DNA of 16,149 nucleotides, taken from contig JAPUHG010000224.1 of NCBI GenBank assembly GCA_027297845.1, forward strand, positions 1-16,149. Direction: 5' to 3'. A program made the position numbers and the translations under genes. Positions 13,949-16,149 of this stretch are shown here, one piece after another. This DNA is from Gammaproteobacteria bacterium. Lineage in GTDB: Bacteria > Pseudomonadota > Gammaproteobacteria > Steroidobacterales > MnTg04. The notes beneath the pieces were generated by a model, which was not told the origin of the DNA, ran no database searches, and saw nothing but the letters and a program-made list of their open reading frames with translations. Each line of letters starts with the position of its first letter. The stretch's first letter is position 1.

Positions 13949-14775
13949 AGCTCAAATGATCCCTCATAAACTTTTTCCGCTGGGCCGGTCATCCAGATTG
14001 GCTCTCCGGGTCCGCTCCAGTCTACCTGTAAATTACCACCTGGGAGAGATACCTGGACGGATTCCGCCAGTTTGCCGTGTTTTCTGCCCACAGCGACCGC
14101 CGCGCAGGCGCCGGTGCCGCAGGCGCGGGTTTCTCCGGTTCCACGCTCGTGTACGCGCAGGCGAATTTGATCGGGGGTTTTTATTTCCATGAAGCCGACA
14201 TTTGTACGCCGTGGGAAATCGGGATGGGTCTCCAGCGCCGGGCCGAGCCGGTCTATCGGTGCCGTGTCCACCGATGCCACGGTTAGCACAGCATGGGGAT
14301 TGCCTATCGAGACGGCGCCGATTTCCACCTCACTTCCGGCCACTTGCAGCGGGTAGACATAGGCTTCCCCACTGGTATTGAAAGGCAGGCTTGCCGGATC
14401 GAAATCAGGAACACCCATATTTAGCGACACCATGCCATCGTCCCGAATCTTTGCCCGGACCAGCCCGCCCGGGCTATCCATGACCAGTTCCGCGGATCCG
14501 GATTTCTGCCGGCCGGCGATCAGGGCGGCAATACACCGTGCTCCATTACCGCATTGCTCAACTTCGTCGCCATCGGCGTTAAAGATTCGGTAATAAAGAT
14601 CGCTGCCGTCCTGTCGTGGCGGCTCGAGGATCAAGACCTGGTAGAAGCCGATACCGGTCCGCCGGTTGGCCAGCTTTTTGAGTGTTTCTGAATCCGGCAG
14701 GGTTTGCCCGGCCGCGGCCTCGATAATGACAAAATCGTTGCCGAGACCGTGCATTTTCACGAAGTTGAGTTGCAT
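13945..14775 (-). CDS. dapF: Diaminopimelate epimerase
   Basis: DapF interconverts LL- and meso-diaminopimelate, giving the precursor of lysine and the peptidoglycan cross-link residue. From the ATG at 14775 it has 276 residues (E. coli 274) and starts MQLNFVKMHGLGNDFV. Both catalytic cysteines are present: Cys75 in EQCGNGARC and Cys219 in TRACGTGAC. Substrate-binding text includes FNADGDE, IGNPHAV, RRTNVGFME and RVHERGTGET. One oddity is GIGFYQVL (Tyr45) where the family normally has Asp (GFDQ or GADG). A longer open frame to 14814 is rejected because the extra residues are not family-like. The gene overlaps DUF484 (ATGA) and is the first gene of the minus-strand run. Confidence 0.97.
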   Translation of the reverse strand: MQLNFVKMHGLGNDFVIIEAAAGQTLPDSETLKKLANRRTGIGFYQVLILEPPRQDGSDLYYRIFNADGDEVEQCGNGARCIAALIAGRQKSGSAELVMDSPGGLVRAKIRDDGMVSLNMGVPDFDPASLPFNTSGEAYVYPLQVAGSEVEIGAVSIGNPHAVLTVASVDTAPIDRLGPALETHPDFPRRTNVGFMEIKTPDQIRLRVHERGTGETRACGTGACAAVAVGRKHGKLAESVQVSLPGGNLQVDWSGPGEPIWMTGPAEKVYEGSFEL

Positions 14776-14823
14776 GAGACCAGAGTACCGACTCCCGACC
14801 GGTGTGCAAAGCAAAAGGGTCGT

Positions 14824-14851
14824 TTGAAAAGAGCTGCCGCGTGTTTATAGT
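14824..14851 (+). promoter_or_regulatory. Predicted sigma-70 promoter for ubiD
   Basis: TTGAAA (14824-14829) and TATAGT (14846-14851) each match the consensus at five of six positions and are 16 bases apart. A start around 14858 would give a leader of about 40 bases before the ubiD ATG at 14899. The -10 overlaps that of the opposite promoter. Confidence 0.55.
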
Positions 14852-14873
14852 GGTGCCTCGTTTTCTGTGGCAA
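14844..14873 (-). promoter_or_regulatory. Predicted sigma-70 promoter for the dapF operon
   Basis: On the minus strand TTGCCA (14873-14868) and TATAAA (14849-14844) each match the consensus at five of six positions with an 18-base spacer. Transcription would begin near 14837 and run into dapF (start 14775), giving a leader of about 60 bases. Confidence 0.5.
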
Positions 14874-14898
14874 GGGCCGGGCACGCCTGGCGAAGCCT

Positions 14899-16149
14899 AT
14901 GCAATATCGGGATCTCAGGGACTTTATTGACAAACTGGAAAAAGTGGGCGAGCTGGTTCGCGTCAGCGAGGTCGTGGACCCGCACCTGGAAATGACGGAA
15001 ATCTGCGACCGGACTTTGCGCCAGGGGGGGCCGGCCTTGTTATTTGAGAATCCGCGCGGATACTCGATACCGGTGCTGGGTAATCTGTTCGGCACGCCAA
15101 AACGGGTCGCGCTCGGCATGGGCCAGGACGATGTGGCTTCATTGCGCGACGTTGGCAAGCTGCTCGGTGATCTCAAAGAGCCGGCACCGCCGGAGGGCAT
15201 GAAAGACGCATGGGAGAAACTGCCGATTTACGGCAAGGTATTGCAGATGGCGCCCAGCCGCGAGCGGCGGCCGGCGTGCCAGCAACAAATCATCGAAGCT
15301 GACGATGTGGATCTGGGCAGCCTGCCGATCCAGACCTGCTGGCCTGAGGATGCGGGTCCGCTGGTGACCTGGGGTCTGACCATCACGCGCGGACCGGAAA
15401 AAAAGCGGCAAAATCTGGGCATCTACCGGCAACAGGTGATCGGTCGTAATCGCCTGATCATGCGCTGGCTGGCGCATCGTGGCGGAGCGCTGGATTTAAG
15501 GGACTGGCAGCAAAAATACCCGGACCAGCCGTTCCCGGTGGCGGTCGCACTCGGCGCGGATCCGGCAACCATGTTGGCCGCGGTGACCCCGATTCCGGAT
15601 AACCTGTCGGAGTATGCGTTCGCGGGTTTGCTCAGGGGAAAGCGCACCAGGATCGCAAGCTGTCTGCATGGCGGTCTCGATGTTCCGGCCAGCGCTGAAA
15701 TTGTGCTGGAAGGATATATTTATCCGGATGACACAGCGCCGGAAGGGCCATTCGGCGACCACACCGGTTATTACAACGAGGTCGAGGAGTTCCCGGTGTT
15801 CACGGTCGAGCGCATGACGATGCGCGAGAATCCCATTTATCACAGCACCTACACAGGCCGACCACCGGACGAGCCGGCAATACTCGGGGTCGCCCTGAAC
15901 GAAGTATTTGTCCCGCTGATACAAAAACAGTTTCCGGAAATCCATGATTTCTATCTGCCACCGGAAGGCTGCTCCTATCGCTTGGCCGTGGTTAGCATCC
16001 GCAAGCAATATGCCGGTCACGCAAAACAGATCATGCTGGGCATCTGGTCCTATCTCAAGCAGTTCATGTACACCAAGATTGTCGTCGTTACCGATCATGA
16101 TGTGGATGTGCGCAAATGGGAAGATGTGATCTGGGCGATTACGACCCGG
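14899..16149 (+). CDS. ubiD: 3-octaprenyl-4-hydroxybenzoate carboxy-lyase UbiD (3' end outside window)
   Basis: UbiD is the prenylated-FMN-dependent decarboxylase of ubiquinone synthesis; its cofactor is made by UbiX. The first 417 codons are present and continue open to the window edge; E. coli UbiD has 497 residues, so about 80 are missing. The text follows E. coli UbiD closely: MQYRDLRDFIDKLE, ADDVDLGSLPIQTCWPEDA (132-151), GIYRQQVIGRNRLIMRW (174-190), SEYAFAGLLRG, AEIVLEGY (266-273) and PEGPFGDHTGYYNE (281-294). These regions carry the Arg and Glu residues that form the family's Glu-Arg-Glu active-site network. The ATG at 14899 matches the E. coli alignment; the ribosome-binding site is weak. 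The frame was read by hand and has no stop up to 16149. It is divergent from dapF and shares its control region. Confidence 0.96.
   Translation, partial: MQYRDLRDFIDKLEKVGELVRVSEVVDPHLEMTEICDRTLRQGGPALLFENPRGYSIPVLGNLFGTPKRVALGMGQDDVASLRDVGKLLGDLKEPAPPEGMKDAWEKLPIYGKVLQMAPSRERRPACQQQIIEADDVDLGSLPIQTCWPEDAGPLVTWGLTITRGPEKKRQNLGIYRQQVIGRNRLIMRWLAHRGGALDLRDWQQKYPDQPFPVAVALGADPATMLAAVTPIPDNLSEYAFAGLLRGKRTRIASCLHGGLDVPASAEIVLEGYIYPDDTAPEGPFGDHTGYYNEVEEFPVFTVERMTMRENPIYHSTYTGRPPDEPAILGVALNEVFVPLIQKQFPEIHDFYLPPEGCSYRLAVVSIRKQYAGHAKQIMLGIWSYLKQFMYTKIVVVTDHDVDVRKWEDVIWAITTR

Noticed and set aside
14776..14898. Search for a small lipoprotein gene (lptM/yifL-like), often found upstream of dapF
   Set aside because: No short frame with a lipobox is present in the 123-base gap or in its flanks.
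15496..16098. Open frame of 200 codons on the minus strand opposite ubiD
   Set aside because: UbiD is continuous and unmistakable on the plus strand; the antisense frame shows no recognisable domain.

Overview
The window looks like a core chromosomal segment of a gammaproteobacterium. The evidence is the set of ubiquinone genes (ubiB, ubiJ, ubiE, ubiD), the dapF–DUF484–xerC and hslV–hslU–DUF971 neighbourhoods known from Pseudomonas-like genomes, and proteins that read closely like E. coli UbiD, HslU, HslV, XerC and DapF. The genus cannot be told from the sequence alone. Coding density is very high, there are no tRNA or rRNA genes, and the longest gene-free stretches are 167 and 123 bases.

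Region 1 (2–6419, plus strand) is a complete, unfused tryptophan operon in the order trpE-G-D-C-F-B-A. Only the first roughly 25 codons of trpE and its promoter or leader lie outside the window. The seven genes are chained by ATGA overlaps (E/G, D/C, F/B, B/A), an 11-base overlap (G/D) and a 1-base gap (C/F), so they should be transcribed and translated as a unit. Together they convert chorismate to tryptophan. TrpC and TrpF carry conservative substitutions at positions that are usually invariant. A small DUF2007 protein with a C-terminal four-cysteine zinc finger follows (6447–6752).

Region 2 (6776–14775, minus strand) is a nine-gene co-directional run, read from high to low coordinates: dapF, DUF484, xerC, hslV, hslU, DUF971, ubiE, ubiJ, ubiB. 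It mixes diaminopimelate synthesis, chromosome-dimer resolution, ATP-dependent proteolysis and ubiquinone synthesis. Between DUF484 and xerC, genes that are normally adjacent, sits a 168-base element bounded by 22-base terminal inverted repeats (19 of 22 matching). It has no transposase and looks like a MITE or an internally deleted insertion sequence. Its ends supply the DUF484 stop codon and an in-frame stop just upstream of the xerC start.

Region 3 (14776–16149) holds a 123-base divergent intergenic region with two good sigma-70-like promoters facing apart whose -10 hexamers overlap. It is followed by ubiD on the plus strand, cut by the window end after 417 codons. This arrangement could put ubiEJB and ubiD under one control region.

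I found no clearly novel gene system. The observations most worth a second look are the MITE-like element, the overlapping divergent promoters, the TrpC/TrpF active-site variants, an unusual Asp-to-Tyr change in DapF, and the zinc-finger DUF2007 protein behind trpA.
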